Assembly (NCBI RefSeq): GCF_015471405.1
Contig: NZ_BLVZ01000003.1
Coordinates: 186,001-250,000, forward strand
Source of the DNA: Pseudomonas cichorii
GTDB lineage: Bacteria > Pseudomonadota > Gammaproteobacteria > Pseudomonadales > Pseudomonadaceae
Direction of reading: 5' to 3'
DNA: 64,000 nt
The notes under the pieces: model-generated
What the model was told of the DNA's origin: nothing
Seen by the model: the letters and a program-made list of their open reading frames with translations, nothing else
The model's database searches: none
Made by a program: the position numbers and the translations under genes
Part shown: piece by piece, positions 36,015-44,138 of the stretch
Layout of the letters: the number at the start of each line of letters is the position of its first letter
Numbering within the stretch: position 1 is the stretch's first letter

Positions 36015-36768
36015 ACCTGCCTCCATCAGACAGCATTCACGAGTCTGGCTGGCGATTCTGATCAGCGTTGCCGCCAACATGGCGCATGCTGCTGATACCC
36101 AGCCAGTGTTGCGCGTGCAACTGAGCGCCATTGCCCAGACCACGCTGTCCAGCGAGGTCGCCGGGAAGATCACCGAACTGTCCATCAAGGAAGGTGAGCG
36201 ATTCAAGAAAGGCGACCGGCTGGTGGCGTTCGATTGCAGTGTCTATCAGGCGCAGTTGAATCGCACCGCCGCCGTGCAGGAAGGCGCACGCAAGAAGCTT
36301 GAAGTCGCCAATCGCCTCGACAAGCTCAACTCCATCAGCGTCGCCGATGTCACCCAGGCCCAGGCAGCCATGGCGGTTGCCAGGGCCGAAAGCGGTATCA
36401 ACCAGGCGATTCTGGGACGCTGCGCAATCACTGCGCCCTTCTCGGGGCGAGTCGCGGCACGCAAGGCGCAACGCTGGGAGTACGTCGCGGAAGGCAAGGA
36501 GTTGCTGAGCATCTACGATGACAGCGCCTATGAGCTGGAACTGATCGTGCCGTCCAACTGGTTGCGCTGGCTCAAACCGGGCCAGAACTTCAGCGTGCAT
36601 CTGGACGAAAGCGGCAAGGACTATCCGGCGCAGATCAGCCGGATCGGCGCGATCATCGACCCGGTCAGCCAGTCGGTGAAAGTATTCGGGCGCATCACCC
36701 AGAGCGATGAAAGCCTGCTGCCCGGCATGAGCGGCGTGGCGAAACTGACGGCTCCGGGTGAGTCATGA
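36004..36768 (+). CDS. Periplasmic adaptor, HlyD/RND membrane-fusion family
   Basis: 254-residue periplasmic adaptor. A signal peptide (VWLAILISVAANMAHA) precedes a biotinyl-lipoyl half motif (LSSEVAGKITELSIKEGERFKKGDRLVAFDC), a short helical hairpin and a second lipoyl half (ITAPFSGRVAARKAQRWEYVAEGKELLSI), then a beta-barrel domain. It is smaller than most adaptors, having a short coiled coil. The ATG lies inside the end of the TolC-like gene; the gene's own stop overlaps the next ATG. It probably bridges the inner-membrane parts to the TolC-like channel. Confidence 0.88.
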   Translation: MHAEPASIRQHSRVWLAILISVAANMAHAADTQPVLRVQLSAIAQTTLSSEVAGKITELSIKEGERFKKGDRLVAFDCSVYQAQLNRTAAVQEGARKKLEVANRLDKLNSISVADVTQAQAAMAVARAESGINQAILGRCAITAPFSGRVAARKAQRWEYVAEGKELLSIYDDSAYELELIVPSNWLRWLKPGQNFSVHLDESGKDYPAQISRIGAIIDPVSQSVKVFGRITQSDESLLPGMSGVAKLTAPGES

Positions 36769-38099
36769 TTCAGGCGCAAAGCCGCTCCATGGAACACCTG
36801 ACCTTGCTGGTCCAGCTGGAGCAGCAAGTCCGCGCCGCCGAGAGCCTGCAAACGTTGAGCTTCATTCTGCTCAACGACAGCCACTCGCTGCTCGAATACC
36901 GGCAAGCCATCCTCTGGTGCTGCGACACCCAGACCATACAAGGTTTCTCGGGGCTGGCCGTCGTGGAGCAACAGGCCCCCATGGTGACCTGGCTTAACCG
37001 CCAGTGCCGCCGCTGGGAACAGACCGACAATGCCCGGCATATTCATGAACTGACCGCTTCGACAGTACTTGCCGAAGACCAGCCGCAATGGAGCGAGTAT
37101 TGCGCCCAGCGCCTGATCTGGATGCCGTTGCAAAAGGCAGGCGGCCCGCTTCTTGGAGCGTTGCTCTTGAGTCGCGATGCCCCGCTGCGCGACACAGAAC
37201 GGCTGTTGGCTCCACTGCTGCTGGATTGCTACGGCCACGCCTGGAGCAGCCTGCTGGGGCATCGTCCACAACGCCAACCACTGCGCAGACGCAAGCGCCT
37301 GCTGTGGATCGCCGGATTGGCAATGGCGGCAGTGTTGATGCTACCGGTACGCCAGTCGGTATTGGCTCCGGCGGAAATCGTTGCACGGGACCCGGCTGTG
37401 CTGCGTGCGCCGCTGGCTGCGGTGGTGGACCGCATTCTGGTTCAGCCGAACCAGCGAGTCACCGCTGGCCAACCGCTGGTACAACTCGATACCCGCGAGC
37501 AAAGCAATCATCTGGAGTCGGCCCGTCAGGCCTACGCCGTGGCCGATGCCGAGCTGCGTCAGGCCCAGCAACAGGCGCTGTTCGACGAACGTAGCAAGGC
37601 CACGCTGGCCACCCTGCAAGGACGGCGCGAACAGGCCAGAAACGATGTCGAGTTCTATACCGCCAATCTCAAGCGCCTGAGTATTGAAGCGCCCCGTGAC
37701 GGCATCGCGATTTTCGATGACCCCAGTGACTGGATCGGTCGCCCCGTCAATCTGGGAGAACGCATCATGCTGATCGCCGAACCTCAGGATGCCGATCTGG
37801 AAATCCAGCTACCCGTCGCCGATGCCATTGCCCTGCAAGCGCAGACACCGGTGAAACTGTTCCTGAACACCGACCCCACGTCACCACTGGATGCGACCCT
37901 GCAACGCATCGGCTACCGCGCCAGCGTCAACCCCGATGGCGTCATGGCGTATCGACTGAAAAGCACCTTCGACACCCAGGACCCACGCATCCGCATCGGC
38001 CTCAAGGGCAGCGCCAAGCTGTATGCAGAACCCACGGTGCTGTTCTATTACCTGCTGCGTCGACCGCTGGCGGCATTGCGTATTCATGTGGGGCTGTAA
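36765..38099 (+). CDS. GAF-like/HlyD membrane-anchored adaptor
   Basis: 444-residue protein of unusual build. Residues 1-165 are predicted cytoplasmic and look GAF-like (ILLNDSHSLLEYRQAILWCCD..., WMPLQKAGGPLLGALLLSRDAPL). A basic RRRKR stretch and one transmembrane helix (about 178-197) follow, then a HlyD-type periplasmic part with a lipoyl half (RAPLAAVVDRILVQPNQRVTAGQPLVQLD), a hairpin coiled coil, a second half (RLSIEAPRDGIAIF) and a beta-barrel domain. A cytoplasmic sensor-type domain joined to a fusion protein suggests that export is gated by a cytoplasmic signal or by the substrate. It overlaps the upstream adaptor gene by four bases and abuts the M50 gene. Confidence 0.85.
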   Translation: MIQAQSRSMEHLTLLVQLEQQVRAAESLQTLSFILLNDSHSLLEYRQAILWCCDTQTIQGFSGLAVVEQQAPMVTWLNRQCRRWEQTDNARHIHELTASTVLAEDQPQWSEYCAQRLIWMPLQKAGGPLLGALLLSRDAPLRDTERLLAPLLLDCYGHAWSSLLGHRPQRQPLRRRKRLLWIAGLAMAAVLMLPVRQSVLAPAEIVARDPAVLRAPLAAVVDRILVQPNQRVTAGQPLVQLDTREQSNHLESARQAYAVADAELRQAQQQALFDERSKATLATLQGRREQARNDVEFYTANLKRLSIEAPRDGIAIFDDPSDWIGRPVNLGERIMLIAEPQDADLEIQLPVADAIALQAQTPVKLFLNTDPTSPLDATLQRIGYRASVNPDGVMAYRLKSTFDTQDPRIRIGLKGSAKLYAEPTVLFYYLLRRPLAALRIHVGL

Positions 38100-40226
38100 G
38101 TGATACACGACCTTGCAACCCCGGACCTGCCACAACTGCGCCAGGAACTGAAACTGCATCGCGGTCCGAGGCTGCGCGACGGCTCACCGAGCTGGACCCT
38201 TGAAGACCCTGCTCGCGGGCAGTTCTTCCGGCTTGGCTGGGCCGAAGTGGAAATGCTGGCCCGCTGGGAAACCGGCAACAGCCAAAAGGTGCTGGACTCG
38301 GTCAATCACCAGACATCCCTGACGCTGGACATTCAGGACGTCAAAGGTTTCGCGGCATTTCTAGGCAACCTGCAACTGGTCCAGACCCAAGGGCAGGAAG
38401 GCAACGAAAGGTTGCTCAAGATCAACCAGCAGAACAAGCATGGCTGGGCCGGCTGGCTGATGCACAACTACCTGTTCGTGCGTATTCCGCTGGTCAATCC
38501 CGATGCGTTTCTGGAGCGCTCATTGCCGTGGGTGCGACCGTTGATGAGTCGCGGCTTTGCCCTTCTGACCTTGATGGCAGCCCTGACCGGACTGATCCTG
38601 GTTGCCCGTCAGTGGGACGTCTTCGTGCATACATTCCTGCACTTTTTCACCCTTGAAGGTGCCTTGCTGGCAGCCATGACTCTGGGGTGTACCAAAGTGC
38701 TTCACGAACTGGGGCATGCCTACACCTGTAAACGCTTCGGTTGCCGGGTAGCCAGTATGGGCGTGGCCTTGCTGGTGATGTGGCCGGTGCTTTACACCGA
38801 CACCACCGGAGCCTGGCGCCTGACCGCACGTCGCCAGCGTCTGGCGATTGGCGCGGCAGGCATGCTGGTGGAGCTGTCACTGGCCGCCTGGGCGACCCTG
38901 CTCTGGAGCTTTCTGCCTGACGGCCCCTTGCGCAGTGCGGCCTTCATGCTGGCGACCACCACCTGGATTCTGACCCTGGCGATCAACCTAAGTCCCCTGA
39001 TGCGTTTCGATGGCTACTTCCTGCTCTCCGATGCGCTGGACGTGCCCAATCTGCAAGGTCGCAGCTTTGCTCTGGCCCGCTGGCGTCTGCGCGAGTGGCT
39101 GTTCGGCCTGGGCGATCCACGGCCTGAAGTGTTCGAGCCGTGGCTGGAACGTACGCTGCTGATCTACGCCTTCGGCACCTGGATCTACCGCTTTTTCCTG
39201 TTTCTGGGCATTGCCCTGCTGGTCTATCACTTCGCGTTCAAGTTGCTGGGGCTGCTGCTGTTCGCCGTCGAGATCGGCGTTTTTATCCTGATGCCGATCT
39301 TTCGCGAGTTGCAACACTGGGCCGGACGCCGCAAGGACTACCGCATGAACCGCAATACCCTGATCACCACCGCTGTGCTCGCCACTCTGCTACTTGGCGT
39401 CTGCCTGCCATGGCGCAGCAGCGTTCAGGCACCAGCCCTGTTGCGCGCCAGCCAGCAGGCAACCCTGCTGGTGCCCAACGGTGCCCGGTTGCAAAGTATC
39501 GATGTACGACCCGGCCAGGTCGTAGAGCGCGATCAACCGATGTTCCACCTTGAGGCACCCACACTGACTCATGAGCTGAGCAACCTTGAACTCCAGATCA
39601 AGACGCTGAGCTGGCAACTGAGCTTCCAGCGCATGGACAAGGACGCCGCCGCCCGCTTACCCGTGGTGCAACGCGAACTCGATACCGCTCAGGAACGCTA
39701 CAACGCACTGCGCAGCCAGATCGATCAGTTGCAGATTCGTGCGCCCTTCGACGGTACCCTCGTCGATATGGCCGAACCCTTGGCCGTCGGCCAATGGCTG
39801 CCGCAGGGAGAGTGGCTGGCGACCCTCGCGGCACCGGGCAGTGCATTGATCGAAGCCTTTGTCAGTGAGCAGGACATGCATCGCATCGCGGCAGACAATC
39901 GTGCCTGGTTCTACCCCGAGGACCTGTCTCGCCCGCGCATCGAACTGCTCGTCAGCAGCGTCGAGCAAACCGCAGTCCGCAAACTGGCCTCGGCTCCCGA
40001 ACTGGCCTCGGACTATCAGGGCGCTATCGCAACCCGTCTGAACAAGGAACATGAGCCAATCCCGGAACAAGCGATGTATCGGGTTCTGCTGCGCCCGAGT
40101 GGACCTGCGCAGAACATTCAACAGGCCCTCAGAGGCAGCGTCAGCATCGACGCCGAGACGCGCAGCCCGCTGCTGTACGCCTGGCAGAATGTGGTCGCCG
40201 TATTGATTCGCGAAGCCGCATTCTGA
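38100..40226 (+). CDS. M50 site-2-type metalloprotease fused to HlyD domain
   Basis: 708-residue polytopic membrane protein. Residues about 25-110 (SWTLEDPARGQFFRLGWAEVEMLARW...) resemble PqqD-like winged helices, which bind leader peptides in other systems. The membrane core has the zinc motif HELGH at residues 202-206 and the second S2P motif LSPLMRFDGYFLLSD with D304, so all metal ligands seem present. After more helices and a final transmembrane segment (about 420-436) comes a HlyD-like lipoyl/coiled-coil/barrel region to the end. The GTG start directly follows the previous TAA. It may process, anchor or drive export of the LEPR protein. No ABC ATPase is encoded nearby. Confidence 0.87.
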   Translation: MIHDLATPDLPQLRQELKLHRGPRLRDGSPSWTLEDPARGQFFRLGWAEVEMLARWETGNSQKVLDSVNHQTSLTLDIQDVKGFAAFLGNLQLVQTQGQEGNERLLKINQQNKHGWAGWLMHNYLFVRIPLVNPDAFLERSLPWVRPLMSRGFALLTLMAALTGLILVARQWDVFVHTFLHFFTLEGALLAAMTLGCTKVLHELGHAYTCKRFGCRVASMGVALLVMWPVLYTDTTGAWRLTARRQRLAIGAAGMLVELSLAAWATLLWSFLPDGPLRSAAFMLATTTWILTLAINLSPLMRFDGYFLLSDALDVPNLQGRSFALARWRLREWLFGLGDPRPEVFEPWLERTLLIYAFGTWIYRFFLFLGIALLVYHFAFKLLGLLLFAVEIGVFILMPIFRELQHWAGRRKDYRMNRNTLITTAVLATLLLGVCLPWRSSVQAPALLRASQQATLLVPNGARLQSIDVRPGQVVERDQPMFHLEAPTLTHELSNLELQIKTLSWQLSFQRMDKDAAARLPVVQRELDTAQERYNALRSQIDQLQIRAPFDGTLVDMAEPLAVGQWLPQGEWLATLAAPGSALIEAFVSEQDMHRIAADNRAWFYPEDLSRPRIELLVSSVEQTAVRKLASAPELASDYQGAIATRLNKEHEPIPEQAMYRVLLRPSGPAQNIQQALRGSVSIDAETRSPLLYAWQNVVAVLIREAAF

Positions 40227-40227
40227 C

Positions 40228-40282
40228 CTTAACAACTCTTAATGGACCCGCGATTGTTGGCACCTGACGCGGACTCTATCGT
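40228..40282 (+). promoter_or_regulatory. CTTAAT box and promoter of hemO
   Basis: CTTAAC-AACT-CTTAAT at 40228-40243 has the same 10-bp hexamer spacing as the sites before flp and tadG. A candidate -35 TTGTTG (40254-40259) and -10 TATCGT (40277-40282) are separated by 17 bp. The -35 TTG lies at the same offset from the box as in the other two promoters. It places the heme oxygenase in the same regulon. Confidence 0.65.
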
Positions 40283-40311
40283 GCAGTTCTACTTTCACGC
40301 TGGAGTCCGAT

Positions 40312-40902
40312 ATGTCCACCGCCACCCTTGCAGAACCACTATCACGCGCCAAACGACTGAAAGCCGGGACTCACACCGAACACGACAACATCAACGATCT
40401 GGTCATGCGCAACGAGCCTTTCCAGAGCATTGAAAACTACGGCAACTTCCTGCGCCTGCAACATGGTTTTCATGGTGCGCTGCAACCGGTCTACCTCAAT
40501 GAAAACCTGAACGAATTGCTGCCAGGCCTGAGCCAGCTCGACCGTTTCCCGGCCGTCGAAGCGGACCTGAACGATCTGCAGATTCCCACACCGCACACCC
40601 CGGCACCGGCTGCCATCGGCTCGGTCTATCAGGCACTGGGCTGGCTGTATTGCAGCGAAGGCTCGAACCTGGGCGCTGCAATCCTGTTCAAACACACCCG
40701 CCAGCTCGACCTGAACGAAACCCACGGCGCACGCCACCTTGCCGCCCACGAAGACGGTCGCGCCCTGCACTGGCGCGCCTTCGTCCAGCAACTGGATGCA
40801 CTGGAACTGACAGAAGAACAGGACAAGGAAGTGATTGCCGGGGCACGGGCGGCGTTTGACTTCTATCGTGACCGGTTGCAGCAGGTGTATGGCGTGGTTT
40901 GA
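40312..40902 (+). CDS. hemO: Biliverdin-producing heme oxygenase, HemO/PigA-like
   Basis: 196-residue cytoplasmic enzyme that opens heme to biliverdin, CO and iron. It aligns well with Pseudomonas HemO (PigA), notably in ALGWLYCSEGSNLGAAILFKHTRQLDLNETHGARHLA, the distal-helix and catalytic core. The proximal heme ligand is probably H24 in HTEHDNIND. The ATG follows a TGGAG ribosome site. Unlike usual hemO loci there is no heme receptor, sigma/anti-sigma pair or bacteriophytochrome next to it, and no Fur box was seen directly upstream; instead it has the CTTAAT promoter of the pilus block. A paired REP follows the gene. Confidence 0.9.
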   Translation: MSTATLAEPLSRAKRLKAGTHTEHDNINDLVMRNEPFQSIENYGNFLRLQHGFHGALQPVYLNENLNELLPGLSQLDRFPAVEADLNDLQIPTPHTPAPAAIGSVYQALGWLYCSEGSNLGAAILFKHTRQLDLNETHGARHLAAHEDGRALHWRAFVQQLDALELTEEQDKEVIAGARAAFDFYRDRLQQVYGVV

Positions 40903-40911
40903 TGGATTGGC

Positions 40912-40962
40912 TTCGCGAATGAATTCGCTCCTACAGCGTGTAGGAGCGAATTCATTCGCGAA
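40912..40962. repeat. Perfect paired REP (24-bp stem, GCG loop)
   Basis: TTCGCGAATGAATTCGCTCC starts at 40912; the full 24-base arm (to 40935) is exactly complementary to the arm at 40939-40962, with only GCG between. Transcribed, it forms a very stable hairpin 9 bp after the hemO stop and may protect or terminate its mRNA. Confidence 0.9.
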
Positions 40963-40989
40963 GGAACACTCATGAAAGACTAAATTTCA

Positions 40990-41625
40990 CTATCGGCTTT
41001 TGATCGACTCGATAACCGCCTCGGTAATATCCAGCACGACCTTTTTCTCGTTGAACACGATGCTGGAGTCGCTACCCACTACCAGTTCGTACTTTTGCGA
41101 GCGGGCATAGTTTTCTATCGCATCGTCAGCCGCCTGCTCGATTTTCTTCCGGATATTGATATCGAATTGCCGTCTTTTTTCTTCTACTGCTTCCATGCCC
41201 GCAAGCCGAACACGCAAGTCCGAAACCAGTTGATCGCCTTCCGCAACCCGTGAGCAACGTTGGGCAGCAGTTGGGGAGCTTCCATTAGCAATCATGATTT
41301 GCTCATAAGACGACAACCCTTGAATCGCTCCCGTAGAGGGCTTGGACGTGCCTGCTGGCGTCTGGCTTGCAATACAACGTGAAAGAGCAGACTGCCTCAA
41401 ATCGCTGATCTGCCTGCGTAGTTGCTCCTGATCAGTGCGCTGCTGCAAGGGATCACCCAACTCGGACGGGTAAGGATTAGCCTGGCGAATACGCTCGGAC
41501 AATGCAGAAACGATAACGGATTTCTTCACCTGCGCCCAAGGCAGTGGAGGTTGAGAACCAAACTCGAATCTACAGGCCGATAACGGCAGACAGAGGAGCA
41601 ATACGGCAAGAGTCTTGTAGTGCAT
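40990..41625 (-). CDS. Predicted lipoprotein, OmpH/Skp-like C-terminus
   Basis: 211-residue lipoprotein: the signal peptide MHYKTLAVLLLCLPLSAC has a good lipobox. The middle is strongly helical with many Gln, Arg and Glu residues, probably coiled coil (EEKRRQFDINIRKKIEQAADDAIENYARSQ). The C-terminal YELVVGSDSSIVFNEKKVVLDITEAVIESI resembles the end of OmpH/Skp periplasmic chaperones (an LV-x-S-x-V-x-Y/F, then DIT-x-x-V pattern). The start at 41625 has an AAGGGA ribosome site. It is not clearly in an operon; the LysR gene upstream lies 64 bp away on the same strand. Function unknown. Confidence 0.75.
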   Translation of the reverse strand: MHYKTLAVLLLCLPLSACRFEFGSQPPLPWAQVKKSVIVSALSERIRQANPYPSELGDPLQQRTDQEQLRRQISDLRQSALSRCIASQTPAGTSKPSTGAIQGLSSYEQIMIANGSSPTAAQRCSRVAEGDQLVSDLRVRLAGMEAVEEKRRQFDINIRKKIEQAADDAIENYARSQKYELVVGSDSSIVFNEKKVVLDITEAVIESIKSR

Positions 41626-41689
41626 GAGTATTCCCTTAGGTGAAAAAATTGCAGCTCTTATGCCCGTGCAGCACAGCAAAGTACAGCGT

Positions 41690-42604
41690 TTACTGACTTA
41701 GCCGCGAAGCCCCTTCCAGCGTTTTCCAGAGTTTGCGCATGGTGGGGTTTTGATTGGCTATCGCGCAGTAAGAGCGGATTTCCAGTCGGGTGCTCCACTC
41801 TTCGCCACCGGCTCTTACCAGTAACCCTCGTTCAAGCTCGTCAACAACCGCGCTTTGTGGCAACCAGGCCACGCCGTAGCCTTCGATGGCCATGCGCATC
41901 AGGAGCATGGCCATGTCGGCTTCGTAGCAGCGTTCCAGCTTGACGGGCGTCGGGCCGTTCTTGATGACGATATCGGCGACGCGCCCCAGAAAAGTCGTTG
42001 CGGTGTAGGCAAGGTGCGGGACGGGTTTTGCGGCGCTGCCCGGCAAGCGGTACAGGGGCTGGCCTTTCTTGTCCGGGGCGCACAAGGGGATGAAAGCGTC
42101 ATGCCCCAAGGCCAGGCTGCCGAAGCGTTCGGCGTTCAGCAGGATGGGCGCAAGGGGATGGTGGTAGACGATCATCAGGTCGCAACTGCCCTCCTCCAGG
42201 GCAATCACGGCGTCATGGATGTTGGCAGCCACGACCCGTGCGTTGAATTGCTCGTTGTGTTGCTGAAACTGCGAAAGCCATTTGGGCAGAAACGTCATCG
42301 ACAGGCTGTGCCCGGCCGTGACCTGAATGGAACGCCCAGGCATGCGTTCAACTTCACGCAAGGTTGAGCGCAGTCTCAGCAAGCCTGCCAGCACTTCGCG
42401 GCTCTCTTCACAGAAGGCGCTTCCGGCAGCCGTAAGTCGCACGGGATAGGTGCCACGGTCAACCAGTTCGACGCCCACCCATTCTTCAAGTGACCGAATC
42501 CGTCGCGACAGGGCCGATTGGGTCACGCAGCGAACTTCGGCCGCACGGGAGAAGTTCTTCCACTCGGCGATAGCCAGAAGGTCGTCCAGCCATTTGATTT
42601 GCAT
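41690..42604 (-). CDS. LysR-family transcriptional regulator
   Basis: 304-residue LysR regulator beginning MQIKWLDDLLAIAEWKNFSRAAEVRCVTQSALSRRI, a pattern seen in regulators divergent from amino-acid or dicarboxylate transporters. The HTH is at about 3-60 and the effector domain follows. It is divergent, across 227 bp, from the symporter-racemase operon and most likely controls it. The ligand may be glutamate, aspartate or a related acid; this is inferred from context only. Confidence 0.9.
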   Translation of the reverse strand: MQIKWLDDLLAIAEWKNFSRAAEVRCVTQSALSRRIRSLEEWVGVELVDRGTYPVRLTAAGSAFCEESREVLAGLLRLRSTLREVERMPGRSIQVTAGHSLSMTFLPKWLSQFQQHNEQFNARVVAANIHDAVIALEEGSCDLMIVYHHPLAPILLNAERFGSLALGHDAFIPLCAPDKKGQPLYRLPGSAAKPVPHLAYTATTFLGRVADIVIKNGPTPVKLERCYEADMAMLLMRMAIEGYGVAWLPQSAVVDELERGLLVRAGGEEWSTRLEIRSYCAIANQNPTMRKLWKTLEGASRLSQ

Positions 42605-42831
42605 ACAGGCATCTCCCGCTGTGAGAAGTGCATTTTACGTCGGCTTCGCGGCCCTATCGCTGCCATTTCAACAACTATTCCAAAAGCGCATGGGTTTAGC
42701 ATGATTACTCATCATCGCCGCCGAACGCTTGCCTAGAATCGCCGCTAGCACCAGGGCCACGAGAGCCATTGGGCGAATCTGATTTGTCTCCTGCCGGATA
42801 AAAAAATCAAAAACCACTTGAGGACAGCTTC
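42605..42831. promoter_or_regulatory. Divergent promoter region, LysR and symporter genes
   Basis: Noncoding spacer between the divergent LysR gene and the symporter-racemase operon. It probably contains the LysR sites, but no convincing single T-N11-A palindrome stood out. No small gene was seen. Confidence 0.45.
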
Positions 42832-44127
42832 GTGAAGAAAAACAGACTTCCACGGCAAATCGCCATTGGCATTGCACTGGGCGTGCTGGTGGGTTGGGCG
42901 TGTCACCATTTCGCAGGGAACGAGCAGAATGCCAGGCAGATTGCTTCGTACTTTTCAATGATCACCGATATTTTCCTGCGCATGATCAAGATGATCATCG
43001 CACCGCTGGTATTTGCCACACTGGTTGGCGGCATTGCCAGCCTGGGGAACTCACGATCGGTCGGGCGCATCGGCATGCGTGCCATGGCCTGGTTCGTGAC
43101 GGCCTCGGTGATCTCGCTGACAATCGGCATGGGGCTGGTCAACCTGTTTCAGCCGGGAGCCGGGCTGAATATGGAAGTCGTTCAGCATGCGACAGCGGCT
43201 GTGCCAGTCAATACTGGCGACTTCAGCCTCAAGGTATTCATCAGCCATGTGTTCCCCCGCAGCATTGCCGAGGCCATGGCCAATAACGAGATCCTGCAGA
43301 TCGTGGTGTTCTCGCTGTTCTTCGGCTTTGCGCTGGCTGGCGTCAAGCGCGCCGGTTACACACGGATCACCGACACCATCGATGAGCTGGCCAAGGTGAT
43401 GTTCAAGATCACCGATTACGTCATGGCCCTGGCACCGATTGGTGTGTTTGCAGCCATCGCTTCGGCGATCACCACTCAGGGGCTTGGTCTGCTGGTCGAT
43501 TACGGCAAGCTGATCGCCGAGTTCTATCTGGGGATTGCCGTCCTTTGGGCTGTGCTCTTTGGTGCTGGCTATCTGTTCCTTGGCCGCTCCGTTTTCACAC
43601 TGGGCAAGCTGATTCGCGAGCCCATCCTGTTGGCGTTCTCGACGGCCAGCAGCGAATCCGCTTATCCAAAAACCATGGAAGCCCTGGAGAAGTTCGGTGC
43701 GCCCAAGCGGGTTTCCAGTTTCGTATTGCCGCTGGGTTATTCGTTCAACCTCGATGGTTCGATGATGTACCAGGCCTTCGCCATCATGTTCATCGCCCAG
43801 GCCTACAACATCGACCTGAGCTTTACCCAGCAACTGTTGATCCTGTTGACGCTGATGGTCACCAGCAAAGGCATGGCAGGCGTGGCTCGTGCTTCGGTGG
43901 TCGTGGTCGCCGCGACCCTGCCGATGTTCAACCTGCCGGAAGCCGGGCTGCTGCTGATCATCGGTATCGATCAGTTCCTGGACATGGCGCGCACCGCCAC
44001 CAACGTCGTGGGCAACAGCATCGCCACTGCCGTGGTCGCGAAATCCGAGCCACACGAAGATCCCGATGAAACAGCGGATAACACAGATGTACGCGCCCAA
44101 TCCGGACACCCGGTTTCGGTCGCCTGA
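42832..44127 (+). CDS. Dicarboxylate/amino acid:cation symporter, GltP-like
   Basis: 431-residue DAACS-family carrier. Key motifs are FSTASSESAYPKTMEAL (serine-rich hairpin), LPLGYSFNLDGSMMYQAFAIMFIAQAY (NLDGS at the substrate site), VTSKGMAGVARASVVVV, and the C-terminal IDQFLDMARTATNVVGNSIAT, where Asp and the Asn residues bind ligand and sodium. ARTATNVVGN rather than ARALTN suggests acidic amino acids instead of C4-dicarboxylates. GTG start with a TTGAGGACAG site. Twelve bp separate it from the racemase gene, so uptake of Glu or Asp is probably linked to racemisation. Confidence 0.92.
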   Translation: MKKNRLPRQIAIGIALGVLVGWACHHFAGNEQNARQIASYFSMITDIFLRMIKMIIAPLVFATLVGGIASLGNSRSVGRIGMRAMAWFVTASVISLTIGMGLVNLFQPGAGLNMEVVQHATAAVPVNTGDFSLKVFISHVFPRSIAEAMANNEILQIVVFSLFFGFALAGVKRAGYTRITDTIDELAKVMFKITDYVMALAPIGVFAAIASAITTQGLGLLVDYGKLIAEFYLGIAVLWAVLFGAGYLFLGRSVFTLGKLIREPILLAFSTASSESAYPKTMEALEKFGAPKRVSSFVLPLGYSFNLDGSMMYQAFAIMFIAQAYNIDLSFTQQLLILLTLMVTSKGMAGVARASVVVVAATLPMFNLPEAGLLLIIGIDQFLDMARTATNVVGNSIATAVVAKSEPHEDPDETADNTDVRAQSGHPVSVA

Positions 44128-44138
44128 GGAGCAGGGTC

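Noticed and set aside
36765..40226. Classic type I secretion or bacteriocin export operon
   Set aside because: No ABC transporter ATPase, no C39 peptidase, no RTX repeats in the substrate and no small double-glycine precursor gene.
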